From: Rhizobium sp. 16-449-1b | Lineage (GTDB): Bacteria > Pseudomonadota > Alphaproteobacteria > Rhizobiales > Rhizobiaceae | Reading direction: 5' to 3' | Assembly: GCF_017741935.1 (NCBI RefSeq) | Contig: NZ_JAGHMH010000030.1 | Coordinates: forward strand, 1-64,000 | DNA length: 64,000 bases | In this document: in pieces, positions 34,020-42,071 of the stretch | How the letters are laid out: each line of letters begins with the position of its first letter | Numbering within the stretch: the first letter of the stretch is position 1 | Program-made: the position numbers and the translations under genes | The notes under the pieces: model-generated | What the model saw: only the letters and a program-made list of their open reading frames with translations | Database searches by the model: none | What the model was told of the DNA's origin: nothing

Positions 34020-34523
34020 ATGATTTCTCGACAAATGACGAATTCCTTTGAAGAGGACGTCGTCGACCTCATCCCTGCCCTGAATTCTTTTGCCAGAACA
34101 TTTCACCGCAGCCAGAGCGATGTAGACGATCTCGTTCAGGAAACGCTGACCAGAGCGCTCTGCAACATCGACAAATTTCGGCCCGGTTCGAACCTCAAAT
34201 CCTGGCTTTTTACAATCATGCGAAATCTGTTCTGCACGCGTTTTCGCGTCGGCAAGCGCGAGATCGTCGGATTGGAAGAATGCGTTTCAGACGCCGGCAG
34301 CGTTGCTGCCGATCAAGAGTGGCGAGTACGGGGCCATGAACTAGAACGCGCGTGCGGTGGCCTCAAGGAGCCATTCAGATCCGCTTTCGAGTTCGTCTTC
34401 ATCGATGGAGGCACCTATGAACAGGCTGCCGAGCATTTTCATTGCGCGGCGGGGACCGTCAAAAGCCGCGTTAACCGCGCACGTCAGCGCATCGCCGACG
34501 AGTGCGGAGAGCTGGTTGCCTAG
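34020..34523 (+). CDS. ECF RNA polymerase sigma factor (RpoE/EcfG-like)
   Basis: This 167-aa sigma factor has region 2 (ALNSFARTFHRSQSDVDDLVQETLTRAL in parts, KFRPGSNLKSWLFTIMRNLF) and region 4 (FRSAFEFVFIDGGTYEQAAEHF, AGTVKSRVNRARQRI). It resembles the rhizobial RpoE2/EcfG relatives. No NepR-type anti-sigma gene is next to it. GGAGG precedes the ATG. An imperfect EcfG-like site (GGAAC at 33972, then GCTT after 16 bases) lies upstream. It could drive, or be one more member of, the surrounding stress regulon. Confidence 0.87.
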   Translation: MISRQMTNSFEEDVVDLIPALNSFARTFHRSQSDVDDLVQETLTRALCNIDKFRPGSNLKSWLFTIMRNLFCTRFRVGKREIVGLEECVSDAGSVAADQEWRVRGHELERACGGLKEPFRSAFEFVFIDGGTYEQAAEHFHCAAGTVKSRVNRARQRIADECGELVA

Positions 34524-34559
34524 CCAGTTGGTGCGGGCACAGTCAAGGAGGCTACAGGC

Positions 34560-34940
34560 ATGACTTTTTTGGGAAGCTGCCTCTGTGGCGCGGTGCGGTA
34601 CCAGGCTGATGGCGAACCCTTTCGTATAGGAATTTGTCATTGCGCGGACTGCCGGAAAGAAAGCGGATCTTCATTCACCTCGTTCGCCCATTGGCGTCGC
34701 GATGCGTTCACCTATTCCGGTGAGATATCGACATTCGCAGGTCGGAGCTTTTGCCCGCGCTGCGGAGGACGCCTATTTTGCCTAAACGATAATGACGTCG
34801 AGATTCGTTTTGGATCGCTGGACAACGCCCCAAGCGGACTGATCCCCGAAATGGAAGTGTGGACGAAACGGCGAGAGAATTGGTTGCCGGCTATTCCTGG
34901 GACGGAGCGACATGAAGAGGATCCGCCCCTAAAACTTTGA
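34560..34940 (+). CDS. GFA (CENP-V/GFA) family zinc protein
   Basis: This 126-aa protein has the GFA fold zinc ligands: GSCLCGAVRYQ (residues 5-15), ICHCADCRKESGSSF (residues about 25-39) and FCPRCGGRLF. The name comes from glutathione-dependent formaldehyde-activating enzyme, but most members have no proven reaction. AGGAGG precedes the ATG. It begins 36 bp after the sigma gene on the same strand and may be co-transcribed with it. Confidence 0.87.
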   Translation: MTFLGSCLCGAVRYQADGEPFRIGICHCADCRKESGSSFTSFAHWRRDAFTYSGEISTFAGRSFCPRCGGRLFCLNDNDVEIRFGSLDNAPSGLIPEMEVWTKRRENWLPAIPGTERHEEDPPLKL

Positions 34941-35043
34941 CCGTAGAGCCGGCACGCAGGCTCTATGCCGCGGCGATGTGCTGGCGAGCAGAGCTACTGC
35001 GAAGCGTTTGGCGTCGTTACCTATGTTGGTATGACGCCATAAC

Positions 35044-35343
35044 CTAGGGGTTCGGGCTGCGATCAGTCGCCTGCGGGGGGCGGCCACTACCATCGGCCGC
35101 GTTGTTGTCGAACGCGCCGGGTCCCGATGGCTGAGAATTGATCGGATCCTGCTTGGTTGACGCCGTCGGGTTGGTGTCGGTGTCCTGACGCTCACCCCAC
35201 ATTTCGACGCCACCCCACGCAAGCAGCGCCAGAATGAGACTGCAGACCAGCACCATCAAGACCGGCCTGCCGTAGCTGCCCTGTCTGGCTTCAGTCGCGG
35301 TTTCGGTCACCTTTTCGCTCTGTCTGTTTTCAAATTGGGTCAT
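35044..35343 (-). CDS. Small single-span membrane protein
   Basis: This 99-aa protein has a hydrophilic start, one membrane segment (PVLMVLVCSLILALLAWGGVE, about residues 27-47 written here in part) and a polar, disordered tail rich in Asn, Pro, Ser and Gln. GAGGAG lies before the ATG. Short proteins of this layout are frequent in rhizobial stress islands. No function can be assigned. Confidence 0.65.
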   Translation of the reverse strand: MTQFENRQSEKVTETATEARQGSYGRPVLMVLVCSLILALLAWGGVEMWGERQDTDTNPTASTKQDPINSQPSGPGAFDNNAADGSGRPPQATDRSPNP

Positions 35344-35459
35344 CGCTGATCTCCTCGTTGCTCACAAACACAACGTCGGTCTGCGCAAAAGGTTTGCTGC
35401 GTATCGGAACAATCGGGTCTCGTGGACGATATCCCGCACACGAAAACGGGAGATCAGCC

Positions 35460-35903
35460 ATGTCCGCGATGACTTTCGAAGACCTCGCATCCAAGATCAG
35501 GAAAATCGACTTCTGCATGCTATCGACCTAGAGCGGGTCGGGTAAGATTTCCAGCCGCCCGATGAGCAACAATGGCGACGTGGAGTACGACGGCGATTCC
35601 TGGCTCTTCTCTTATGATGACACTCGCAAGATCAGCGAGATCAACGGCATCGATGATGTCTCTCTCAGCTTCACGGAGCCTCCGAGCCTTCTGGGCAAAC
35701 CGGGCATCTTTATTGCGATCCAAGGGATGGCGTCGATCGTCAGGGATAAGGCATCCTTCGAAGCTCACTGGGTTTCGGGCCTCGACCGCTGGTTCCCTGA
35801 GGGCACCCAAACGCCTGGCCTCGTCCTGATAAAGGTGTCGGCGTCATCCGTATATTATTGGGATGGCGAGCAGAATGGGCAGGTCGACATACCGCGCGGG
35901 TAG
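35460..35903 (+). pseudogene. Pyridoxamine-5'-phosphate-oxidase-like stress protein, interrupted by an in-frame TAG
   Basis: The frame from ATG 35460 (GGGAG seven bases upstream) reads MSAMTFEDLASKIRKIDFC then MLST, a TAG at 35529-35531, and continues in the same frame as SGSGKISSRPMSNNGDVEYDG to a stop at 35903. The whole would be a normal-length (147 aa) FMN-binding split-barrel protein of the general stress type. The amber codon replaces one residue at the loop before RPMSNN, with no indel. It is either a nonsense mutation, a sequencing error, or a readthrough case. The part after the stop (from 35562) lacks its own ribosome site. Confidence 0.7.
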
Positions 35904-35959
35904 ACTCCCCGGAAGCCGCGCTCCCCAGAGTCAAACTGAGTCAACTTCCAGCAACACAC

Positions 35960-35984
35960 GGAACATTGGTGCCCCATGCGAGTT
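35960..35984 (+). promoter_or_regulatory. EcfG-type promoter of the 226-aa stress protein
   Basis: GGAAC at 35960-35964 and AGTT at 35981-35984 are 16 bases apart. The -10 element is 28 bp from the start codon at 36013, which also has GGAGGAAA. Confidence 0.65.
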
Positions 35985-36012
35985 GCCCGAATATCAATGG
36001 ACGGAGGAAACC

Positions 36013-36693
36013 ATGGCCAACTTTTACAACGAAAACACAAGCGACGCCTCGCACGGCATCGCGAAAAGTACCCTCACCGCATTCTTTGACACCCGATCCG
36101 AAGCAGAAAGTGCTGTCGAGCGTCTAAACGATGCGGGCGTCGCAAATGCTCGCCTCATGGCCGGCTACGAAGCTGATGCCGAGAAAGCCAATGTCGCGGC
36201 AGACGATCGCGGCGGCTTCTTCGATGCGCTGAAGGACTGGTTCTTTCCTGACGAGGACCGCTCCATGTATGCGGAAGGCCTTCGCCGGGGTGGCTTCCTG
36301 GTATCGGCATCGGTAGACGATGCGACATACGAAACAGCCCATGACATTCTGGACGAGCACGGTGCAATCGACATGGACGAGCGCGCTGACCTATGGAGAG
36401 AAGAAGGCTGGACAGCGAGCCAAGTCACGGCGGCGCCTAGCTTTACCGGCGAGCCAGGCCTCAATGAGGCAGAGGCAGCAACGCAAGCGGCAGGCGTAGG
36501 CCGCTACGCGCGCAGCACCCATGAAACCTCGCCCCGCATTCGCGCCTACGAACTGGATCAGGAGCTGCCCGACGACGTTCGCGACGACGTTTTGCCTACG
36601 GGCCATCAACGCGACGTCGCTGAGGGTGAGAAGTCTCCCGAAGAGCGTGAAATGGGCGGGCTCCGCTTGGACCAGCCCATTCCTCGGGTTTGA
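36013..36693 (+). CDS. General-stress-type protein, 226 aa
   Basis: The first half (TAFFDTRSEAESAVERLNDAG, RLMAGYEADAE, FFDALKDWFFPDEDRSMYAEGLRRGG) has the ferredoxin-like layout of the general stress protein 17M/YflT family, here with a pattern common in rhizobia. The second half is acidic and disordered, ending in GGLRLDQPIPRV. It is cytoplasmic, with no signal. An EcfG-type promoter and a strong ribosome site precede it, and a 60-aa hydrophilic protein follows after 15 bp. The molecular function is unknown. Confidence 0.8.
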   Translation: MANFYNENTSDASHGIAKSTLTAFFDTRSEAESAVERLNDAGVANARLMAGYEADAEKANVAADDRGGFFDALKDWFFPDEDRSMYAEGLRRGGFLVSASVDDATYETAHDILDEHGAIDMDERADLWREEGWTASQVTAAPSFTGEPGLNEAEAATQAAGVGRYARSTHETSPRIRAYELDQELPDDVRDDVLPTGHQRDVAEGEKSPEEREMGGLRLDQPIPRV

Positions 36694-36708
36694 TCGAGGG
36701 AGTGCATC

Positions 36709-36891
36709 ATGGACAAGGACAAGAAGGCGCAACGCGAGATCGAGGAAACGGACAGAAAGCCTGTAAAACCTCAGGATCACCCGGCCGCCGGTCCGCATGC
36801 ACAAGATCATCTCACCGACGAGACAAAGACCCCAGGGACAGGTTCGTTACCTGAAAAGGACGACGCCAGCGTCTCGCCGGGAAGTGGTTGA
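36709..36891 (+). CDS. Small hydrophilic protein, 60 aa
   Basis: This protein is almost entirely charged and polar (MDKDKKAQREIEETDRKPVK at the start) with several His, Pro and Gly, and is probably disordered. GGGAG lies seven bases upstream of the ATG. It is the second gene of a two-gene unit driven by the EcfG-type promoter at 35960-35984 and is followed by a long hairpin. A stress-protectant role is possible by composition only. Confidence 0.65.
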   Translation: MDKDKKAQREIEETDRKPVKPQDHPAAGPHAQDHLTDETKTPGTGSLPEKDDASVSPGSG

Positions 36892-36958
36892 AAACTGATG
36901 CAGTGTCTGCGGGTCCCGGCGATCATAGGCGCCGCACTCTGGCGTTTTGTGGAAACAC

Positions 36959-36989
36959 GGTGCGTCCGGCCCAGGTGGCCGGACGCACC
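36959..36989 (+). terminator. Strong hairpin downstream of the stress operon
   Basis: GGTGCGTCCGGCC at 36959-36971 pairs perfectly with GGCCGGACGCACC at 36977-36989 around a 5-base loop. A T-run is weak (AACTATTCTG follows), so it may act as a terminator or as a 3' RNA stabiliser. Confidence 0.6.
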
Positions 36990-37162
36990 AACTATTCTGT
37001 CCCGAGTGTAGCTCAATGAAAGCGAGTAACCGTCGACCTTCACGCGTGACACCAGCGAGCATTTTCCTCGCTTCGACCTTGTCGTCCGAATTGTTCTGAC
37101 AATTTGATAGTGCGGTGCGTCGGAGCCGTGACGCGCATCGACAGGCGGAGTTGATCGAACGA

Positions 37163-37882
37163 ATGCAAAAAGCACAGATGTCAAACCGGATTCTGCGATC
37201 CTTGAGCGACCAGGATTTCTCGCTTCTGGCACCATATCTGGAAGAAGTTGAAATGCCTTCCCGATTTCCAATCGCTCGCCCTGACACCTTGCTTGAGTAC
37301 GTCTACTTTCCCGATAGCGGTATCGGCGCCGTAATGAGCGTGCTCCCCGACGGGAAGAAGGCGGAGGCCGGTATGTTCGGCAGCGAAGGGTTTGTGCCGA
37401 CATCAACGGTCATTGGCGACAGGGTGGTGCCATATCTCATAGAAATGCAGGTTGCTGGCCGCGGATATCGTATCGCCGTGGATAGGATGCGCGAGGCGGC
37501 TGAACGAAGCGCCACGCTTCAAATCCCTTTCATCAAGTTCATGCACGTTTTCGCCGTGCAGGTCTCTTACACCGCGCTCGCCAACGCCAAATTTCGCGTC
37601 GAGAAGCGGTTGGCCCGCTGGATACTCATGTGCCACGACCGGGTGAAAGCAGACGTCCTTGAGATCACGCACGAATACATCGCCTTTCTCCTCGGCATCC
37701 GTCGACCGAGTGTGACGACAGCGCTTCACATTCTCGAAGGCCACAAACTTATTCGTTCCAACCGAGGAACGATCATCGTCATTAACCGCAAAGGCCTGGA
37801 GCGATTTGCGGCCGGTTGTTATGGGCTTCCTGAGCGCGAGTTCGAGCGCCTGCTTGGCTCCGGTACGACCGACGAACGATAG
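37163..37882 (+). CDS. Crp/Fnr-family regulator (paralogue 3 of 4)
   Basis: This 239-aa protein has the barrel (VEMPSRFPIARPDTLLEYVYFPDSGIGAV in parts, AEAGMFGSEGFVPTSTV) and a winged helix (ITHEYIAFLLGIRRPSVTTALHILEG, residues about 175-200). With paralogue 4 it shares AEAGMFG-EGF and RRPSVTTALH-LEG, so these two form one subgroup and paralogues 1 and 2 another. The inverted repeat AATTGT-N4-ACAATT (37089-37104) lies upstream. The start could be the GTG at 37115 instead. Ligand unknown. Confidence 0.85.
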   Translation: MQKAQMSNRILRSLSDQDFSLLAPYLEEVEMPSRFPIARPDTLLEYVYFPDSGIGAVMSVLPDGKKAEAGMFGSEGFVPTSTVIGDRVVPYLIEMQVAGRGYRIAVDRMREAAERSATLQIPFIKFMHVFAVQVSYTALANAKFRVEKRLARWILMCHDRVKADVLEITHEYIAFLLGIRRPSVTTALHILEGHKLIRSNRGTIIVINRKGLERFAAGCYGLPEREFERLLGSGTTDER

Positions 37883-37919
37883 AGCCTTCTCTATGCGGCT
37901 GGCGCCTTTGACTTTCTAT

Positions 37920-37945
37920 GGAACCGGTGACAGCCAGCCTTCGTT
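37920..37945 (+). promoter_or_regulatory. EcfG-type promoter of a DUF6894 gene
   Basis: GGAAC at 37920-37924 and CGTT at 37942-37945 are 17 bases apart, the exact consensus. The start codon at 37969 follows 23 bp later with GGAGG between. Confidence 0.65.
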
Positions 37946-37968
37946 TCGTCCGCTTATGGAGGACAAAA

Positions 37969-38202
37969 ATGCTTTTCTATTTCAATGTTCGTTCAGACGA
38001 GAGTTTCGATGCCGACGACGAAGGGATTGAGCTTCCGTCGCTCGAAGCAGCGAGGCGGGAAGCCACGAAATCCGCGCGCGAGATGGTCGCCGAACTTATT
38101 TTGTATGATCAGCGTATCGACGGGATGCGATTTGAGATTACCGACGAAAAGGGAAACGTTCTCAGCACAGTTCCATTCCGAGACGTCATCAAATTTGACT
38201 AA
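37969..38202 (+). CDS. DUF6894 family protein
   Basis: This 77-aa protein opens MLFYFNVRSDESFDADDEG and has the central LEAARREATKSAREMVAELI helix and the closing FEITDEKGNVLSTVPFRDVI of DUF6894. It is a paralogue of the gene at 32352-32591. GGAGG precedes the ATG and a consensus EcfG promoter lies 23 bp upstream. It follows Crp paralogue 3. Function unknown. Confidence 0.82.
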   Translation: MLFYFNVRSDESFDADDEGIELPSLEAARREATKSAREMVAELILYDQRIDGMRFEITDEKGNVLSTVPFRDVIKFD

Positions 38203-38226
38203 GTCCTCACGTGACTGACCGCTTCA

Positions 38227-38433
38227 TCATGCCTGATCAACGGCATCGTCGTCGTTTGGAGGCGGAGCGGCCTCGCGCGCAGCCCGAAGGCGCTCGGTTT
38301 TCAGACGCCGCGCTTCCGCCTCGGCCTTGATTGTCGCCAGCGCGTTCTCCGAGGTTGCTTCACGTCGTCTCTGCCGCTCCTCAGCACTGATGGACTCGCG
38401 CCGGCGAAGCTGTGGGCTCTCTGCTTTTTGCAT
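38227..38433 (-). CDS. Small charged helical protein
   Basis: This 68-aa protein is rich in Arg, Glu and Ala (ESISAEERQRRREATSENAL, TERLRAAREA) and is probably one long helix or coiled coil. A similar segment (AKTARLRAARIQAQQ) occurs in the small protein at 49181-49363. The start is uncertain: a longer form beginning at 38529 would start 15 bp after the Crp paralogue 4 stop. No function is known. Confidence 0.55.
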   Translation of the reverse strand: MQKAESPQLRRRESISAEERQRRREATSENALATIKAEAEARRLKTERLRAAREAAPPPNDDDAVDQA

Positions 38434-38546
38434 GCGGTTGAGAATATAGGGCGATGAACGGAAGGCAATCGATCGTCCGCCAGCGTACAGAACGGCATAG
38501 CACGGGGCGTCAAGCAGCCTCTGCAGCATGCCCGTCCGATCTGCCG

Positions 38547-39260
38547 CTAGAATTTTCCGATGAGGCGCCGATACTCTTCCTCAGGCCGGCCATAGGAATC
38601 GCCGGCAAACTCCTCCAACCCACGCCTGTCGCGAATGGTGATGAGACCTCGTTCGGACCGGATGAATTTTTCTCCCTCAAGGACGTGCAGAGCAGTCGTG
38701 ACACTCGGGCGCCTGACACCGAGCATCAGGGAAATGAAGTCATGGGTGAGCGCTATCTCGTCACCATCGACGCGATCATGCGACATGAGAAGCCATCGGG
38801 CCAGTCGTACGTCGATCTGATAGTTGACGTTCGACAGAACCGTGTAGGAAATCTGCGATGCAAACGTTTGGATGAACCTCGCAAGGAGGTTTGCGAAGTA
38901 AGGATAGGACGCGATTGCCTCGAGCGTTGCGTCCAACGTCATCCTGTAGCCCCAACCGGCGACCTGCATCAGCACCTCGTGGACACTCACAGTCCCGCCG
39001 ACGCCCGCTGATGTCGGAGAAAATCCTTCTCGCCCGAACATCCCCGCCTCCGCCTGATTTCCATCCGAAGACACGGTGATGACTGAACCGATACCGCTAC
39101 ACAAAAAATAGACGTAGTCGATGGGCCCGTTCGCGTTGACAATGACGTGACCCTGTCGAAGGTCGATCATTTCCAGACTGCCGAGGATAGCTTGAAATTC
39201 TGCGTTAGGCAGGCGAGCCAACAGCCGGTTGTGCATGGTTGATTGGTCAGAGGCGAACAT
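38547..39260 (-). CDS. Crp/Fnr-family regulator (paralogue 4 of 4)
   Basis: This 237-aa protein has the barrel (IDLRQGHVIVNANGPIDYVYFLCSGIGSV in parts, AEAGMFGREGFSPTS) and a winged helix (LTHDFISLMLGVRRPSVTTALHVLEGEKF, residues about 165-195). It pairs with paralogue 3 in sequence. The start at 39260 was preferred over 39296 and 39236 on length, without a strong ribosome site. No EcfG motif lies upstream. Ligand unknown. Confidence 0.83.
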   Translation of the reverse strand: MFASDQSTMHNRLLARLPNAEFQAILGSLEMIDLRQGHVIVNANGPIDYVYFLCSGIGSVITVSSDGNQAEAGMFGREGFSPTSAGVGGTVSVHEVLMQVAGWGYRMTLDATLEAIASYPYFANLLARFIQTFASQISYTVLSNVNYQIDVRLARWLLMSHDRVDGDEIALTHDFISLMLGVRRPSVTTALHVLEGEKFIRSERGLITIRDRRGLEEFAGDSYGRPEEEYRRLIGKF

Positions 39261-39438
39261 GAGACTTCGATGATACCGGATGAGGCATGCGAACATTCCT
39301 CACACGCTGAAATATGTCGGCTGTATAACATCCTGCCGTTCTTCATGTTCTTGGGTACGCTGGCAGACAATTCTGCATCAGATGCATTGCGGGATAGCGT
39401 GGGTACCTCGCGCCTATACAGACTTTGTCCCTCTCGCG

Positions 39439-39463
39439 GGAACTACTACCTCTTCTCCAAGTT
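39439..39463 (+). promoter_or_regulatory. EcfG-type promoter of the Gly-rich secreted protein
   Basis: GGAAC at 39439-39443 and AGTT at 39460-39463 are 16 bases apart. The start codon at 39499 lies 35 bp downstream behind GGAGG. Confidence 0.6.
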
Positions 39464-39498
39464 GGGTCCAGGTAAGCAATCAAATGGAGGAAATCCCG

Positions 39499-39864
39499 AT
39501 GCTCACGAAAATTCTCGCGGTCTCATTTCTGTCGATTGGCTTGGCGACATCTGCCATGGCCCAGTCATCCGGAGGATCGGGAAGTGGCGGTAGCGGCTCT
39601 GGAGGCTCTGGCGCCTCAAGCGGCACTGGCACCGGCACCGGCGCAACAGGCGGCACGAACGGTGCCGGCTCGAACAGCGGTAACGGCGGGAGCGGTCAGA
39701 ACACTGGCAATGGAATGAACAACGACACCAACATGAATGGCCAGAATTCCGGCGCATCCGGGGGCGACGCCAATGACTGCGCAAGACGCACTGCTGGGGG
39801 AACGACCAATCCATCGACCACCAACAATGCAACCGGCACCGACCCGGCAAATACCTGCAAGTAG
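39499..39864 (+). CDS. Secreted Gly/Ser/Asn/Thr-rich protein
   Basis: This 121-aa protein has a signal peptide (MLTKILAVSFLSIGLATSAMA) and a mature part built of Gly-Ser and Gly-Thr runs (SGGSGSGGSGSGGSG), then Asn-rich stretches, ending with two cysteines (DANDCARR and the terminal TCK). It should be exported and disordered, perhaps surface associated. GGAGG precedes the ATG and an EcfG promoter lies upstream. Similar short proteins are annotated only as hypothetical in rhizobia. Confidence 0.72.
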   Translation: MLTKILAVSFLSIGLATSAMAQSSGGSGSGGSGSGGSGASSGTGTGTGATGGTNGAGSNSGNGGSGQNTGNGMNNDTNMNGQNSGASGGDANDCARRTAGGTTNPSTTNNATGTDPANTCK

Positions 39865-39950
39865 GAGGCGCTCGGTCGCCCGGCTGGCGACACGGCTACC
39901 AGGGCCTGCAGAAGCGGGCCCTGTGGTCTCTGATCATGCGCCTTAAGCAG

Positions 39951-42071
39951 CTACGCTTGCTCGACCCCATGGGGAGGGTTCACCATCTCATTTATCTTCG
40001 ACGCGAGCGCTTCAACAGCAAAGGGCTTACCGATCATAGCCATGTTGGTCCCCAGGAAGCTTGCCTTGGTGGCAGCGTTTTCCGCATATCCGGTGACGAA
40101 CAAAACCGGCAGATACGGCCTATGCTGACGCGCAACGTCGGCAAGCTGCCTGCCGTTCATGCCTGGCAGGCCAACATCCGACACCATAAGATCGATTTTC
40201 CCCGTCGCAGTCAGTGTGCGAAGCGCGGCATCGGCGTCCTCGGCCTCAAGAACACGATATGAGAGGTCGGTGAGTACCTCGCATATCAATAGACGAACAG
40301 CGTCGTCGTCTTCGACGACGAGCACGGTTTGGCCGCTGCCCTCCGAAGGGCTTTCGGCATCGCCTTGCTCTTCTTGCGTCTCAGCGCCCAATGCAGCCGG
40401 CAGATAAAGCTTGATCGACGTGCCTTGTCCGGGGGAACTGTCAATGCGAACCCGACCGCCCGACTGCTGCGCGAAGCCGTAAATCATTGACAAGCCCAAA
40501 CCGGTACCCTGCCCGATCGGCTTTGTCGTGAAAAAAGGATCGAAGACCTTCTCCAGAATTTCCGGGGGCATCCCCACGCCGGTATCCTCTACGGCGATCA
40601 TCACGTAGTTCCCCGCGTCAAGCCCACCGGCTTCCGATGCCGCGACCCGGCATTGCTCCGCGGTGATCGTAAGACGCCCGCCATCAGGCATGGCGTCGCG
40701 CGCGTTGACCGCAAGGTTCAGCAGAGCGCTTTCAAGCTGATTGGCGTCCGCCATGGCATATCCCACGTCAGCCGTGACTTTCAGCTCTATTGCGATGGTT
40801 TCGGGAAGGGTTCGTTCCAGGAGTTCCTTCGTAGCGAGGAGCTGAGCTGCCACGTCAAGCGACGTTGCGTCGAGAGTCTGCCGGCGCGAGAAGGCAAGAA
40901 GTCTGGCAATGAGCGCGGCGGCCCTGTGTGCCGACTCCGTGGCGGCATCCATGAAGCGCCCAACCTCCTCAACGCGACCGGAAGCGATGCGGCGCTTGGC
41001 GAGATTGATACCGCCGATAATACCGGTCAGCATGTTGTTGAAGTCGTGAGCAATCCCGCCAGTCAACTGGCCGATTGCTTCCATCTTCTGCGCCTGGCGA
41101 AGCGCTTCCTCGGCCCGGCTGCGCGCCCCCATCTCCTCCTCGAGTTCCGCGGTGCGCTGCGCGACACGCGCCTCGAGATTTCGGTTGAGATCATCGAGCG
41201 CCTCACGCTCGAGACGCAATGCAGCCTCCGACCTAGTCAGTGCTTCCTGCGTCCGCTTACGTTCACTGATGTCGATGGCCGTGCCGACGAACCGAACGGC
41301 CTTGCCGTCAACGAAAATTGTACCGCCTTTCGCCGCGATCCAGCGTTCGACACCGTCTTCTATGCCGATCGTCCGGTAGTCGATCTCATATTCTCCTGAA
41401 CCGCCGGGCCGCAGCGCATCCTTGACGGCTTGGTCTGACCTCTCGCGGTCGTCGGGGTGTAGTCCGGCCAAAAAGCCGGCCTCGTAGGAAACCTGCCGAT
41501 CGGAAAGAATTCCGAACATCGCCCGGCAGCGCTTGTCCCATCTCAGCTCACCGGTGATGAGGTCGAAATCCCATGTTCCGACACCAGCGGCGCTGGTTGC
41601 AAGACGCAGCCGCGTTTCGCTCTCGTCTAGTTCCGCCAGGCGGTCACGCATCTGGAACTGCTTGGAGCGCAGCCGCATTGCGGACGCGACGGCGCTGAAA
41701 AGCGAGGCTCTACCGAGCGGCCGCTCCAGAACCACGCTATTGCTTGCGAGATCAAACAGCGCCAACTGAGACAGACGCCCGTTCGGCGCTCGGCTGGTGC
41801 GAGGTGCTGCCAGAAGCACGAAAGGAACATCAGACCACGAAGGCTGAGCGTCCAGCGCCGACTTGAGCTTATCGACATCCTTGACGAGGGCTTCTTCCGT
41901 GAGGAGGATTGCGCCAATACTCTCGTCGATCGCTTCGGCCACCTCGGCGATATCGAGACAGACGACAACGTCGTAGTCTTCCTGCTGCAAAAGCGTTGCG
42001 ACGCTATCGGCATCGCGCCCGAACGGAGCGCTGACGAGAATTCGGCGACCTTCTCGCAGTCGCTCAGCCAT
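39951..42071 (-). CDS. Hybrid histidine kinase with PAS and receiver domains
   Basis: This 706-aa soluble kinase has an N-terminal receiver-like segment without the usual acceptor (residues about 10-130), a PAS/PAC region (GTWDFDLITGELRWDKRCRAMFG near 165, VGTAIDISERKR), a coiled coil (LDDLNRNLEARVAQRTAELE), the H box GGIAHDFNNMLTGIIGG near 344, HATPase motifs (NLAVNARDAMPDGG, VEDTGVGM, FDPFFTTKPIGQGTGLGLS), and a C-terminal receiver (VVEDDDAVR, acceptor Asp in VSDVGLPGMNG). It overlaps the KaiC-like gene by 8 bp and is translated from the same message, so the two proteins should act together. Confidence 0.9.
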   Translation of the reverse strand: MAERLREGRRILVSAPFGRDADSVATLLQQEDYDVVVCLDIAEVAEAIDESIGAILLTEEALVKDVDKLKSALDAQPSWSDVPFVLLAAPRTSRAPNGRLSQLALFDLASNSVVLERPLGRASLFSAVASAMRLRSKQFQMRDRLAELDESETRLRLATSAAGVGTWDFDLITGELRWDKRCRAMFGILSDRQVSYEAGFLAGLHPDDRERSDQAVKDALRPGGSGEYEIDYRTIGIEDGVERWIAAKGGTIFVDGKAVRFVGTAIDISERKRTQEALTRSEAALRLEREALDDLNRNLEARVAQRTAELEEEMGARSRAEEALRQAQKMEAIGQLTGGIAHDFNNMLTGIIGGINLAKRRIASGRVEEVGRFMDAATESAHRAAALIARLLAFSRRQTLDATSLDVAAQLLATKELLERTLPETIAIELKVTADVGYAMADANQLESALLNLAVNARDAMPDGGRLTITAEQCRVAASEAGGLDAGNYVMIAVEDTGVGMPPEILEKVFDPFFTTKPIGQGTGLGLSMIYGFAQQSGGRVRIDSSPGQGTSIKLYLPAALGAETQEEQGDAESPSEGSGQTVLVVEDDDAVRLLICEVLTDLSYRVLEAEDADAALRTLTATGKIDLMVSDVGLPGMNGRQLADVARQHRPYLPVLFVTGYAENAATKASFLGTNMAMIGKPFAVEALASKINEMVNPPHGVEQA

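Noticed and set aside
39900..39923. CAGGGCC and GGCCCTG hairpin after the Gly-rich protein
   Set aside because: No T-run follows, so it was not called a terminator.
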